Source: Oryzisolibacter sp. LB2S
Lineage (GTDB): Bacteria; Pseudomonadota; Gammaproteobacteria; Burkholderiales; Burkholderiaceae_C
Assembly (NCBI RefSeq): GCF_040732315.1
Contig: NZ_CP160388.1
Span: 718,501-782,500, forward strand
Length of the DNA: 64,000 nt
Reading direction: 5' to 3'
A program made the translations under genes and the position numbers. A model generated the notes under the pieces. The model was not told the DNA's origin, did not search any database, and was given only the letters and a program-made list of their open reading frames with translations. Shown here in pieces: positions 27,679 to 36,594 of this stretch; the first letter of the stretch is position 1, and each line of letters opens with the position of its first letter.

Positions 27679-27959
27679 GCACCGCATTCGAGAGCATCAA
27701 GCAGGGCTTGCAGGAAGCCATCGCCCACGCCAAGGGTGACGTGCGCGGCGTGCGCGTGCATCGTCCCCGCGAGATCGACGTGAAGGCCGTGCGTGCCAAG
27801 GTGGGCATGACTCAGGAACAGTTCGCTGCCCGCTTCGGATTCTCCACGGCAACGCTGCGGCACTGGGAGCGCGGCGACCGCACCCCGCATGGCCCGGCGC
27901 TGGTGCTGCTCAACGTGATTGAGCGCAACCCACAAGCCGTTATCGAGGCTTTGGCATGA
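27675..27959 (+). CDS. Xre-type helix-turn-helix antitoxin (NadS/HigA-like)
   Basis: A 94-residue protein. The N-terminal half (KQGLQEAIAHAKGDVRGVRVH) is the likely toxin-binding part. The C-terminal half is a Cro/C1-type helix-turn-helix (VRAKVGMTQEQFAARFGFSTATLRHWERGDRTPHGPA). It overlaps the toxin stop by four bases. Expected to neutralise the toxin and to repress the operon through the palindrome at 27301. Confidence 0.88.
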   Translation: MSTAFESIKQGLQEAIAHAKGDVRGVRVHRPREIDVKAVRAKVGMTQEQFAARFGFSTATLRHWERGDRTPHGPALVLLNVIERNPQAVIEALA

Positions 27960-28082
27960 CCGGAGAAGGAGCTTCAAAAGTGGGTATGAAGGCGGGTACA
28001 AAATGACAATCCCAGCCGGCACATCCAGCATCCATGCGGCTTTAACGCCACATTTTTCGTTCAACGTCTGATTCCGCTTTCT

Positions 28083-28175
28083 TGCCGTCATCCCCGCACA
28101 GGCGGGGATCCGCAGACGTTCCAGGGCGCTGACTCAGCATGGCCGTGGATTCCCGCCTGCGCGGGAATGACGGCA
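28083..28175. repeat. REP-like inverted pair upstream of rarD
   Basis: Two 29-base arms (28083-28111 and 28147-28175), inverted with three mismatches, 35 bases apart. Each arm is itself a small palindrome (TCCCCGC/GGCGGGGA; TTCCCGC/GCGGGAA) and both read GTCAT.CCCGC at their outer edge, the form of a REP doublet widespread in Proteobacteria. It lies in the 273-base gap between the antitoxin gene and rarD. Confidence 0.75.
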
Positions 28176-28232
28176 GTTTTGTTGGTGTTTACCTTGAATC
28201 AATGAGCGGGCCGGCTTGTGGCCCGTCGCCCC

Positions 28233-29114
28233 ATGCACCCAGGCATTGCCTACGCCACCCTCGCCTACGTCATCTGGGGGCTGTTCCCGCTGTATTTCCA
28301 GTTCTTCAGGTCCGTGTCGCCGCTGGAGATCATTGCCCACCGCACGCTGTGGTCGCTGGTCTTCCTCGCAGCCGTGTTGATCTGGCGGCGGCGGCTCGCC
28401 TGGCTTGCGCCGCTGTTGCGCCAGCCGCGCGTGCTCGGGGTGTTTGCGCTGTCGGCGCTGCTGCTTGCGGGCAACTGGCTGGTCTATGTCTGGGCCGTGA
28501 CCAACGGCCAGGTGCTCGAATCGAGCCTGGGCTACTTCATGCTGCCGCTGGTGAGCGTGGCCCTGGGCACGGTGTTCCTGCACGAGCGGCCACGGCCCGG
28601 CCAGTGGCTGGCCGTGGCGATCGCCGCGGCGGGCGTGGCCTGGCTCACCTGGCAGACCGGGCGCCTGCCCTGGGCGGCGCTGGCGCTGGCCCTGACCTTC
28701 GGCTTTTACGGCCTGCTGCGCAAGACGGCGCCGCTCGGCGCGCTCGAGGGCCTGTCGCTCGAGACGGCGCTGCTCTTGCCGCTGGCGCTGGGGTACCTCG
28801 CCTGGACGGGGCAGGCCGGGCAGGCGGCCTGGACGCAGGCCGGCCCGGGGCTGCTCGCGGCGCTGCTGGCCGTGGGGCCGATCACGGCCGTGCCGCTGCT
28901 GCTGTTTGCCGCGGGCGCGCGGCGCATTCCGCTGGCCACGCTGGGGCTGCTGCAATACATCTCGCCCATGCTGCAGTTCGTGCTCGGCGTGTGGCTGCTC
29001 GGCGAGGTGGCGTCGCCCGCGCGCATGGTGGGCTTCGGGCTGATCTGGGCGGCGCTGCTGTGCTACTCGCTGGAGGGCCTGTGGCGGCAGCGCGTGGCAA
29101 GGCTCGCCATGTGA
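28233..29114 (+). CDS. rarD: RarD-type EamA-family permease
   Basis: Inner-membrane drug/metabolite transporter (293 residues) with ten predicted helices and two EamA repeats. The N-terminus HPGIAYATLAYVIWGLFPLYFQFF and HRTLWSLVFLAAVL are RarD signatures, and GALEGLSLETALLLPLALGY marks the second repeat. RarD was named for chloramphenicol sensitivity but its substrate is unknown. The ATG at 28233 is used; a GTG five codons upstream is possible. Confidence 0.85.
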   Translation: MHPGIAYATLAYVIWGLFPLYFQFFRSVSPLEIIAHRTLWSLVFLAAVLIWRRRLAWLAPLLRQPRVLGVFALSALLLAGNWLVYVWAVTNGQVLESSLGYFMLPLVSVALGTVFLHERPRPGQWLAVAIAAAGVAWLTWQTGRLPWAALALALTFGFYGLLRKTAPLGALEGLSLETALLLPLALGYLAWTGQAGQAAWTQAGPGLLAALLAVGPITAVPLLLFAAGARRIPLATLGLLQYISPMLQFVLGVWLLGEVASPARMVGFGLIWAALLCYSLEGLWRQRVARLAM

Positions 29115-29168
29115 AAGAAATATGCCTCCAGCGCCCGTGGATAGGGCGCTGGCAGCTATCAAATTTGT
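29113..29168 (-). repeat. Dispersed GATAGCTGC intergenic repeat between convergent genes
   Basis: On the minus strand: AAATTTGATAGCTGCCAGCG, a CCTATCC loop region, then GGGCGCTGGAGGCATATTT. The GCGCCC.../...GGGCGC arms form a hairpin. It fills the whole gap between the ends of rarD and the amidohydrolase gene. Confidence 0.85.
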
Positions 29169-29169
29169 C

Positions 29170-30588
29170 TTATGAGCGCTGGAAGGGCAGCGGCACGTCG
29201 TCCGGAATCGGGCAGGTGTAGGGCTTGCCCTGGCGGCGCTCGAGCAGCTCGGCCTTGGCCTGGGCGATGAGCTCGGGGCGGCGCAGCAGTTCGATCGCCG
29301 TGCCCGCGAGCACGCGCGCCGCGCGCACCATGCCGGCATGGGCCAGGCTGGACTGACCCTGGGACACCATCTGCCACGAGTGCATGGGCGTGCCGAAGGC
29401 GTAGCAGGCCACCCAGGCCTGGGCCGTGGGGGCGATCCAGCTCACATCGGCCACGTCGGTGGAGCCGAACAGGATGTCGTCCGCCTGCGGGTCGTAGGGC
29501 GCCACGCCCTCGAACACCCGGGGCAGCTTGCCGCGCAGCACGCTGGCCAGCGGCCGGCTCACGGCGTCGATCTCGTCGCCGCTCAGCGTGGCCTGGAAGT
29601 CGCCGGCCTGGGCCTGGGCGGCCGCGTCCACGGTGAGGGCGCCCTCGGCCTGCAGCCGCTCGTACAGCACCTGGTTGAGGGTGCGGTTCTGCAGCAGGTT
29701 GGAGCAGGCCTTGTCGAACACGATCTCGACCCGGCAGTCGGTCATGAGCGCGGCGCCGCGCGCCACGTTCTGCACGCGCCGGTACAGGTCGGCGGCCTCG
29801 TCGTTGCGCGCCGCGCGTATCAGGTACAGCACCTCGGCGCGCGCCTGCACCACGTTGGGCGACAGGCCGCCCGAGTCGGTCACGGCGTAGTGCACGCGCG
29901 CCGAGGGCGGCATGTGCTCGCGCAGGTAGTTCACGCCCACGTTCATGAGCTCGACGGCGTCGAGGGCGCTGCGCCCCAGGTGCGGGGAATGCGCGGCGTG
30001 TGAGGCCTTGCCGTGGAAGATGAACTTGGCCTGGATGTTGGCCAGCGTGCTCTGGCTGAAGACGCCGGTGAAGCTCGCCGGGTGCCAGGTCAGGGCCACG
30101 TCCACGTCGTCGAACACGCCGGCGCGCGCCATGAAGGTCTTGCCCGAGCCACCTTCCTCGGCCGGGCAGCCGTAGTAGCGCACGCGCGCCTTCTGGCCGC
30201 TGGCCAGCAGATGCGCCTGCAGCGCGATGGCGGCAAAGTGCGCCGAGGTGCCCAGCAGGTGGTGGCCGCAGCCATGGCCCGCCAGGCCCGGGCTGTCCAC
30301 CGAGGGCGTGCACACCAGGGCGCCGCTTTGCTGGTTCAGGCCCGAGAGCGCGTCGTACTCGCCGAGAAAGGCGATCACGGGTCCGGACTCGCCCCATTCG
30401 GCCATGAAGGCCGTTGGGATGTCGGCCACGCCCGCCGTGACGCGAAAGCCCGAGGCCGCGAGCGCCTCCATGTGCAGCCGCGCCGACGCCGTCTCGGCGT
30501 AGCGCAGCTCGGCCAGCGACCAGATCTTGTCGGCCAGCGCCGTCATGCGCGGGGTCTCGCGTGTGAAGAAGTCCTGCAGCTGTTCCAT
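29170..30588 (-). CDS. M20-family amidohydrolase (AbgB-like)
   Basis: A 472-residue metal-dependent amidohydrolase similar to aminobenzoyl-glutamate utilisation protein B. Landmarks: FLGEYDALSGLNQ (about residue 70), GCGHHLLGTSAHFAAIAL (about 100), GCPAEEGGSGKTFMARAG (about 132-149) carrying the catalytic glutamates, HGKASHAAHSPHLGRSALDA (about 192), and GSTDVADVSW near 370. Likely cleaves an acyl- or peptide-like amide. It follows a Bug-type binding protein gene by 14 bases, with a divergent LysR regulator, suggesting uptake and cleavage of one small carboxylated substrate. The ATG at 30588 follows a G-rich ribosome site. Confidence 0.85.
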   Translation of the reverse strand: MEQLQDFFTRETPRMTALADKIWSLAELRYAETASARLHMEALAASGFRVTAGVADIPTAFMAEWGESGPVIAFLGEYDALSGLNQQSGALVCTPSVDSPGLAGHGCGHHLLGTSAHFAAIALQAHLLASGQKARVRYYGCPAEEGGSGKTFMARAGVFDDVDVALTWHPASFTGVFSQSTLANIQAKFIFHGKASHAAHSPHLGRSALDAVELMNVGVNYLREHMPPSARVHYAVTDSGGLSPNVVQARAEVLYLIRAARNDEAADLYRRVQNVARGAALMTDCRVEIVFDKACSNLLQNRTLNQVLYERLQAEGALTVDAAAQAQAGDFQATLSGDEIDAVSRPLASVLRGKLPRVFEGVAPYDPQADDILFGSTDVADVSWIAPTAQAWVACYAFGTPMHSWQMVSQGQSSLAHAGMVRAARVLAGTAIELLRRPELIAQAKAELLERRQGKPYTCPIPDDVPLPFQRS

Positions 30589-30602
30589 GGTGCTCCCCCC
30601 GC

Positions 30603-31628
30603 TCATTCGGGCTTGACGCCGAGCCTGTCGAGCAGCGCCTTGTTGCGCTGCGACTCCTGGGCGATCTGCGCCGGGAACTGGCTCTGGTCCATGTTGCTCG
30701 GGCTGGCGCCCACGGTCTTGAGGCGCTTTTGCACCTCGGGCAGGTGGGCGGCCTTGACGGCGGCCTCCTGCAGGCGCTGGACGATGGGCGCGGGCGTGCC
30801 CTTGGGTGCGACGATGCCGAACCAGCTGATGCCGAGCTGGTTCAGGTTGTCGTAGCCGAGCTCCTTGAAGGTGGGCACATTGGGCAGCTCGGGCGAGCGC
30901 GCCTCGGAGGCCTGCACAAAGGGGATGAGCTTGCCGCTCTTGATGTGCGGCATGGCCGAGGGCAGCTGGTCGGGCATGAGCTGCACCATGCCCGCGAGCG
31001 CGTCGTTGAGCGCCGGGCCCGATCCGCGGTAGGGCACGATCTGGATGTCGGTCTTGAGCGTGTCGTTGAACGAGGCCAGCAGCAGATGGCCCAGCGTGCC
31101 CAGGCCGGGCACGGCGCCGCTGATCTTGCCCGGCTCGGCCTTGGCCTTGGCGACGAAGGCTTCAAAAGTGTTCACGCCTAGCTTTGGGTGGACCATGTAC
31201 ACGGCCGGCATGTTCACCAGGTTGGCCACGGGCGTGAGCTTGGCCGGCAGGCCGGCGGCGCGCGTGAACAGAAACGGGTTGATGGTCATGGTGCTCACCG
31301 TCGCCATGCCGATGGTGTAGCCGTCGGGCGCGGCCTGGGCCACCGCCTCGGTGCCGATCACGCCGCCCGCGCCGGCCTTGTTGTCCACCACGATGGCCTG
31401 GCCCATGGTGCTGCGCATGCCCTCGGCGATGATGCGCGCCACGATGTCGGTGGAGCCGCCCGCGGCAAACGGCACCACCAGCTTGATGGGCTTGCTCGGG
31501 TAGATGTCGGCGGCACGCGCGGCCAGCGGCAGGGACAGGGCCAGGACGGCGCCCGTCAGGGCGGCGACGGCCATGGCACTGGGGTTCAGGCGGCAGGCTT
31601 GGGTCGTGGTGCTGGGGCTGCTGTGCAT
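30603..31628 (-). CDS. Bug-family (tripartite tricarboxylate) substrate-binding protein
   Basis: Periplasmic binding protein (341 residues), of the type expanded in Burkholderiales. Signal peptide ends near ARAADIYPSKP (residue about 40); the family motifs YPSKPIKLVVPFAAGGSTDIVARIIA and NKAGAGGVIGTEAVAQAAPDGYTIG are clear. No TctA/TctB membrane partners are nearby, so it must use transporters encoded elsewhere or act in sensing. An AAGGAGACAT ribosome site precedes the ATG at 31628. First gene of the operon with the amidohydrolase. Confidence 0.93.
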   Translation of the reverse strand: MHSSPSTTTQACRLNPSAMAVAALTGAVLALSLPLAARAADIYPSKPIKLVVPFAAGGSTDIVARIIAEGMRSTMGQAIVVDNKAGAGGVIGTEAVAQAAPDGYTIGMATVSTMTINPFLFTRAAGLPAKLTPVANLVNMPAVYMVHPKLGVNTFEAFVAKAKAEPGKISGAVPGLGTLGHLLLASFNDTLKTDIQIVPYRGSGPALNDALAGMVQLMPDQLPSAMPHIKSGKLIPFVQASEARSPELPNVPTFKELGYDNLNQLGISWFGIVAPKGTPAPIVQRLQEAAVKAAHLPEVQKRLKTVGASPSNMDQSQFPAQIAQESQRNKALLDRLGVKPE

Positions 31629-31772
31629 GTATGTCTCCTTGATGGTGGTGCCGTCTTGCCCGCAGGGCCGCGGCAGCGTGCGCCTTGTCTGCTCATGTGC
31701 GCACCGCATGGTGTGGAAACTATAGAAAACGCAGATTGCGCGTGCATGTCATTTTTTGGTAGAGATATAAGC

Positions 31773-31790
31773 GTTGCCGATGGCTGCAAC
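31773..31790. promoter_or_regulatory. Candidate LysR operator
   Basis: Perfect inverted repeat GTTGC-N8-GCAAC in the 197-base divergent region between the Bug operon and its LysR gene, 36 bases before the LysR start. A TATAGT on the minus strand (31724-31719) is a possible -10 for the Bug operon. Confidence 0.35.
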
Positions 31791-31825
31791 CAAGGCGTCC
31801 GAACCACTACCGCCGTGCCGCACCC

Positions 31826-32791
31826 ATGCATGAATCCGACCACTTTCCAGAGAGCCGGCTGCTGCTGTCGCGCCTGACGCGCCAGGCGCGCCTGCGCCAG
31901 CTGCAGCTGCTGCTGGCGCTGCAGCAATGCGGCTCCATAGGCCGGGCAGCGGAGCAACTGGGCATGAGCCAGTCCGCTGCCACGCAGGCGCTGACCGAGC
32001 TCGAGCGCCTGCTGGACACGCGGCTGTTCGAGCGCCACGCGCGCGGCATACGCCCGACGCAGGCCGGCCAGGCGCTGACCGAGGCGGCGCGCGGCGTGAT
32101 GCACGAGATCGAGGACGCGGCCGAGACCCTGGCCGCCATGCGCCTGGGGGCCTCGGCGGCGCTGCGCCTGGGGGCCATACCGTCGGCCGCGCATTCCATC
32201 CTCGCGCCGCTGCTGGCGCGCTTCTACGCGCTGCACCCGCAGGTGCATGTGGACGTGCAGGAGGGCGAGGGCGCGCGCCTCGTGTCACTCTTGATCGGCG
32301 GCGCGCTCGATGCCGTGTTCTGCCGCGAGCCCGCGCAGCTGCCGGCCAGCCATGCCTTCGACGCGCTGCTGGCCGACGAGGCCGTGTTCATCGCCGCGCC
32401 CAGCCACCCGCTGGCCGCCAGCCGGTGCGTGCCGCTGGAGCTGCTGGCCGATGCCCGCTGGGTGCTGCCCACGTCCAGCATTGCGGTGCGCGATGTGTTC
32501 GAGCGCGTGGTGCTGGCGCGGCTGCCGCAGGCACAGTGGTTTCCCGTGTCCACGGTGTCGCTGCCGGTGCTCGAGAGCCTGCTCGCCCAGCCCGGGGCCG
32601 TGACCGTGGCGCCGCGCAGCATCCTGCCGGGGCTGGGCCATGGCGCGGCCACGGCGGGCGTCTGCGTGCTCGACCTGCTGCTGCCGCCCGAGGCGCTGCG
32701 GCTCGCGCCGCTGGGCGTGGCCTATCCGCGCGAGACCACGCCCGCGCTGCTGCCCGAGATGCTGGCGCTGTGGCGCGCGCCGGATGCCTGA
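31826..32791 (+). CDS. LysR-family transcriptional regulator
   Basis: A 321-residue LTTR. The winged helix-turn-helix lies at residues about 20-80 (LRQLQLLLALQQCGSIGRAAEQLGMSQSAATQALTELERLLDTRLFERH), followed by a linker helix and a two-lobe effector domain beginning LRLGAIPSAAHSILAPLLARF. Divergent from the Bug-protein/amidohydrolase operon, which it most likely controls; the inducer is unknown. Confidence 0.92.
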   Translation: MHESDHFPESRLLLSRLTRQARLRQLQLLLALQQCGSIGRAAEQLGMSQSAATQALTELERLLDTRLFERHARGIRPTQAGQALTEAARGVMHEIEDAAETLAAMRLGASAALRLGAIPSAAHSILAPLLARFYALHPQVHVDVQEGEGARLVSLLIGGALDAVFCREPAQLPASHAFDALLADEAVFIAAPSHPLAASRCVPLELLADARWVLPTSSIAVRDVFERVVLARLPQAQWFPVSTVSLPVLESLLAQPGAVTVAPRSILPGLGHGAATAGVCVLDLLLPPEALRLAPLGVAYPRETTPALLPEMLALWRAPDA

Positions 32792-32808
32792 TGCCTGATG
32801 TCAGTCGC

Positions 32809-33330
32809 TCAACCCACCAGATACACCAGCCCCGCCGTCATGACCGTGTAGCGCAGCAGCTTGCCAATGGCCATGTACATCAGGCAGGGCCAGAACGGCA
32901 GGCGCAGCCAGCCGGCCACGGCGCACAGCGGGTCGCCGACCACGGGCAGCCAACTGAGCAGACAGGTCTTGGCGCCCCAGCGGCGCAGCCAGACGCGCGC
33001 GCGGCGCTCGGCGCGCGTGAGCTCGCGCGCGGGCTTGGTGTCTTCCGGTTGATGCAGGCCCGCGCGGCGCCGGCGGCGCGCGGCGTCCCAGGCCTGGTGG
33101 GCGCCCAGGCCCATCCACCAGCTCACGGCGCCGCCCAGCGTGTTGCCGGCCGTGGCCACGAAGATGGCGGGCCAGAACAGCTCGGGGTTGAGCTTGACCA
33201 GGCCGAACACCGCGGGCTCCGACCCCATGGGCAGCAGCGTGGCCGAGACAAAGGCCACGACGAATACCGTGCTCAGGCCGAACTGCGGCAGGGCCAGCAG
33301 GTCCAGCAGTTGTTGCATCCAGATTTCCAT
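32809..33330 (-). CDS. YqaA-type DedA-related membrane protein
   Basis: A 173-residue inner-membrane protein with four to five hydrophobic segments. FVVAFVSATLLPMGSEPAVFGLVKLNP and VATAGNTLGGAVSWWMGLGAH are characteristic of the YqaA branch of the SNARE-associated/DedA superfamily; LLSWLPVVGDPLCAVAGWLRLPFWPCLMYMAIGKLLRY follows. A basic stretch (about 85-115) interrupts the helices. Function unknown; DedA relatives affect membrane potential and lipid transport. Confidence 0.85.
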   Translation of the reverse strand: MEIWMQQLLDLLALPQFGLSTVFVVAFVSATLLPMGSEPAVFGLVKLNPELFWPAIFVATAGNTLGGAVSWWMGLGAHQAWDAARRRRRAGLHQPEDTKPARELTRAERRARVWLRRWGAKTCLLSWLPVVGDPLCAVAGWLRLPFWPCLMYMAIGKLLRYTVMTAGLVYLVG

Positions 33331-33457
33331 GGTCGGATGGGGAGTGTAGGGGCCTTGCCGTCGACCGACGCGGGCGGCAGGGTCGGGATTTCATTTGCTG
33401 AAATTTTGAGCAGGTAAAATCTCGCCCCTCCCCCGCACCTTCCCCGCCCGCCCCTCC

Positions 33458-34516
33458 ATGCACATCGGCCATATTCCTCTGGCGAACCGTCTGTTCGTCG
33501 CCCCCATGGCGGGGGTGACGGACCGGCCGTTTCGCCAGCTGTGCAAGCGCCTGGGTGCGGGCTACGCGGTCAGCGAGATGGTGACCTCGCGCAAGGATCT
33601 CTGGGCAAGCCTCAAGACCAGCCGCCGCGCCAACCACGAGGGCGAGCCCGGGCCGATTGCCGTGCAGATCGCCGGCACCGACGCCGCCATGATGGCCGAG
33701 GCCGCGCTCTACAACGTGGACCGCGGCGCGCAGATCATCGACATCAACATGGGCTGCCCGGCCAAGAAGGTGTGCAACAAATGGGCCGGCTCGGCGCTGA
33801 TGCAGAACGAGGCCCTGGCCGTGGAGATCGCCGAGGCCGTGGTCGCGGCCTGCGCGCCGCACGGCGTGCCCGTCACGCTCAAGATGCGCACCGGCTGGTG
33901 CGCGGCGCACAAGAACGCCGTGCAGCTCGCGCGCCGTTTCGAGGAGGTGGGCGTGCAGATGCTCACCGTCCATGGCCGCACGCGCGAGCAGGGATACAGG
34001 GGCGAGGCCGAATACGACACCATCGCCGCCGTCAAGGCCGCTGTGCGCGTGCCCGTGGTGGCCAATGGCGACATCACGAGCCCCGAGAAGGCACGCGCCG
34101 TGCTCGCGGCCACGGGCGCCGACGCCATCATGATCGGCCGCGCGGCCCAGGGCCGGCCCTGGATCTTCCGCGAGATCGGCCATTTCCTGGCCACGGGCGA
34201 ACATCTGGCCCCGCCCCTGGTGGGCGAGGTGCGCCGCCTGCTGCTCGAGCACCTGCAGGACCACTACGGCCTGTACGGCGAGGCCAGCGGCGTGCGCAGC
34301 GCGCGCAAGCACATCGCCTGGTATGTGCGCGACCTGCCCGGTGGCGAGGCCCTGCGGCAGCACATCAACAACCTGGAGGACTGCGCGGCGCAGTGGCAGG
34401 CGGTAGACGACTACTTTGCCGCCCTGGGCCAGCAGATGGACCGGCTGCCGGCCGCGCGTGGCGACGCGCAGACCCAGCCGCAGGAAGCAAACCATGAGCA
34501 AGAACAACAGCATTGA
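33458..34516 (+). CDS. dusB: tRNA dihydrouridine synthase DusB
   Basis: FMN-dependent reductase (352 residues) that makes dihydrouridine in the tRNA D-loop. The TIM-barrel start PMAGVTDRPFRQLCKRLGAGYAVSEMV, catalytic cysteine in INMGCPAKKVCNKWAGSALM (about residue 98-107) and the flavin loops VHGRTREQGYRGEAEY, ANGDI and MIGRAAQGRPWIF are all present. Overlaps fis by 23 bases in the conserved dusB-fis operon. Confidence 0.96.
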   Translation: MHIGHIPLANRLFVAPMAGVTDRPFRQLCKRLGAGYAVSEMVTSRKDLWASLKTSRRANHEGEPGPIAVQIAGTDAAMMAEAALYNVDRGAQIIDINMGCPAKKVCNKWAGSALMQNEALAVEIAEAVVAACAPHGVPVTLKMRTGWCAAHKNAVQLARRFEEVGVQMLTVHGRTREQGYRGEAEYDTIAAVKAAVRVPVVANGDITSPEKARAVLAATGADAIMIGRAAQGRPWIFREIGHFLATGEHLAPPLVGEVRRLLLEHLQDHYGLYGEASGVRSARKHIAWYVRDLPGGEALRQHINNLEDCAAQWQAVDDYFAALGQQMDRLPAARGDAQTQPQEANHEQEQQH

Positions 34517-34730
34517 GCAATGCGTGCGCGAAAACCTGCAGAGCTACTTTCGCGACCTGGACGGCGAGAAGCCCGATGGCGTGTACGACATGGTCGTGCG
34601 CCTGGTGGAGAGGCCGCTCCTGGAGGTGGTGATGCACCACGCCGACAACAACCAGTCCCGCGCCGCGGAGTGGCTGGGGCTGAACCGCAACACCCTGCGC
34701 AAGAAGCTCGTGGAGCACAAGCTGCTCTGA
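34494..34730 (+). CDS. fis: Nucleoid protein Fis
   Basis: A 78-residue DNA-bending regulator of the Fis family. The C-terminal helix-turn-helix NQSRAAEWLGLNRNTLRKKLVEHKLL is well conserved; the N-terminal part is shorter than in enterics, as usual in Betaproteobacteria. The ATG at 34494 begins MSKNNSIEQ, inside the dusB end. The stop codon's final base is the first base of a 162-bp palindromic element. Confidence 0.94.
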   Translation: MSKNNSIEQCVRENLQSYFRDLDGEKPDGVYDMVVRLVERPLLEVVMHHADNNQSRAAEWLGLNRNTLRKKLVEHKLL

Positions 34731-34891
34731 GAGGCTGTGAGTTTTTCCCCTATGCCCGCCTTGCACGCCAAAAACACCCCCGCTCATCGTTGCAAATACT
34801 CGCCATGGCTCGGGCCATGTCTGCGTTTTGCGCCTCGATCGGGTGCGTTTTGGCATGCCTTTCGGGCACGAGGGAAATACTCACAGCCTCT
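34730..34891. repeat. 162-bp long palindromic element (MITE-like) after fis
   Basis: Outer arms are inverted: AGAGGCTGTGAGT is identical at both ends, and similarity continues inward (TTTCCC, TGCCCG, GCCAAAA, CACCC). The apex is a perfect CATGGC-TCGG-GCCATG hairpin (34804-34819), very near the centre. The whole element could fold as one hairpin. No coding potential, and no clear target duplication. Confidence 0.8.
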
Positions 34892-34900
34892 GAAGATGCT

Positions 34901-34962
34901 TCAATAAACATAGCTTTCGGCGCTTGATGCAAGCGCGACAGAACCCATTTTCATACTTAACC
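34901..34962 (+). repeat. Dispersed intergenic repeat upstream of purH
   Basis: AAACATAGCTTTCGGCGCTT, then GCAAGCGCGACAGAACCCAT and a T-rich tail. A diverged copy of the GATAGCTGC family, lying between the 162-bp palindrome and the purH start. Confidence 0.55.
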
Positions 34963-34975
34963 ACCACGAGCTGCC

Positions 34976-36574
34976 ATGAACGCACTTCTCTCCGTCTCCG
35001 ACAAGACCGGCATTGTCGAATTTGCCCGCGCCCTGCATGCCCTGGGCATACGCCTGCTGTCCACGGGCGGCACGGCCCAGCTGCTGGCCAAGGAGGGTCT
35101 GCCCGTGACCGAGGTGGCCGAGGTCACGCAATTCCCCGAGATGCTCGACGGCCGCGTCAAGACCCTGCACCCCAAGGTGCATGGCGGCCTGCTGGCGCGC
35201 CGCGACCTGCCCGCGCACATGGCGGCCCTCAAGGAGCACGGCATCGACACCATCGACCTGCTGGTCGTGAACCTCTATCCGTTCGAGGCCACGGTGGCCA
35301 AGGCCGGCTGCACGCTGGCCGACGCGATTGAAAACATCGACATCGGCGGCCCGGCCATGGTGCGCAGCGCCGCCAAGAACTGGAAGGACGTGGGCGTGGT
35401 CACCAGCGCCGACCAGTACGAGGCCGTGCTCGCCGAACTGAAGGCCCAGGGCAAGCTCAGCGACAAGCTGCGCTTTGCGCTCTCGGTCGCGGCGTTCAAC
35501 CGCATCGCCCAGTACGACGGCGCCATCAGCGACTACCTGTCCTCGGTCAACTTTGAGGCCGAGAAGCTGTCCGAGTCCTACGTGCCCGAGCGCAGCCAGT
35601 TCCCCGGCCAGAGCAACGGCCACTTCATCAAGGTGCAGGACCTGCGCTACGGCGAGAACAGCCACCAGAGCGCCGCCTGGTACCGCGACCTGTACCCCGC
35701 GCCCGGCTCGCTCGCCACCGGCGTGCAGCTGCAGGGCAAGGAGCTGTCCTACAACAACATCGCCGACGCCGACGCCGCCTGGGAATGCGTCAAGAGCTTC
35801 AAGCTGCCCGCCTGCGTCATCGTCAAGCACGCCAACCCCTGCGGCGTGGCCGTGGGCACGAGCGCGCTCGAGGCCTATTCCAAGGCCTTCCAGACCGACC
35901 CGACGAGCGCCTTCGGCGGCATCATTGCCTTCAACCGTCCGGTGGACGGCGCGGCCGCGCAGAAAGTCTCGCAGCAGTTCGTCGAGGTGCTGATGGCGCC
36001 CGACTTCACGCCCGAGGCCCTCGAGGTCTTCAAGGCCAAGGCCAACGTGCGCCTGATGAAGATCGCCCTGCCTGCTGGCGGCGACACGGCCTGGAAGCAG
36101 GGCCGCAACGCCATCGACGCCAAGCGCGTGGGCTCGGGCCTGCTGCTGCAGACGGCCGACAACCACGAGCTGCAGCTGCCCGACGTGAAGGTGGTCACCG
36201 TCAAGCAGCCCACGCAGGAGGAGATGCAGGATCTGATGTTCGCCTGGAAGGTGGCCAAGTACGTCAAGAGCAACGCCATCGTGTTCTGCAAGGGCGGCAT
36301 GACCATGGGCGTGGGCGCGGGCCAGATGAGCCGCCTCGACTCGGCCCGCATCGCCAGCATCAAGGCCCAGGCCGCGGGTCTTTCCTTGCAGAACACCGTG
36401 GTGGCGAGCGACGCCTTCTTCCCGTTCCGCGACGGCCTGGACGTGGTGGTGGACGCGGGCGCGACCTGCGTGGCCCAGCCCGGCGGCTCCATGCGCGACC
36501 AGGAGGTGATTGACGCGGCCAACGAGCGCGGCGTGGCCATGGTGTTCACGGGCGTGCGCCACTTCCGCCACTGA
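34976..36574 (+). CDS. purH: Bifunctional AICAR formyltransferase/IMP cyclohydrolase
   Basis: Last two steps of purine biosynthesis to IMP. The 532-residue protein has an N-terminal MGS-like cyclohydrolase domain ([37 protein letters not shown] near 60-75) and a C-terminal AICAR transformylase domain with the catalytic Lys-His in [12 protein letters not shown] (about residue 283) and [13 protein letters not shown] bidirectional terminator follows. Confidence 0.96.
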   Translation: MNALLSVSDKTGIVEFARALHALGIRLLSTGGTAQLLAKEGLPVTEVAEVTQFPEMLDGRVKTLHPKVHGGLLARRDLPAHMAALKEHGIDTIDLLVVNLYPFEATVAKAGCTLADAIENIDIGGPAMVRSAAKNWKDVGVVTSADQYEAVLAELKAQGKLSDKLRFALSVAAFNRIAQYDGAISDYLSSVNFEAEKLSESYVPERSQFPGQSNGHFIKVQDLRYGENSHQSAAWYRDLYPAPGSLATGVQLQGKELSYNNIADADAAWECVKSFKLPACVIVKHANPCGVAVGTSALEAYSKAFQTDPTSAFGGIIAFNRPVDGAAAQKVSQQFVEVLMAPDFTPEALEVFKAKANVRLMKIALPAGGDTAWKQGRNAIDAKRVGSGLLLQTADNHELQLPDVKVVTVKQPTQEEMQDLMFAWKVAKYVKSNAIVFCKGGMTMGVGAGQMSRLDSARIASIKAQAAGLSLQNTVVASDAFFPFRDGLDVVVDAGATCVAQPGGSMRDQEVIDAANERGVAMVFTGVRHFRH

Positions 36575-36594
36575 TTGGCGCTAGGGTACACAGC

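Noticed and set aside
28083..28175. CRISPR repeats
   Set aside because: Only two inverted arms, not direct repeats with unique spacers; fits a REP doublet.
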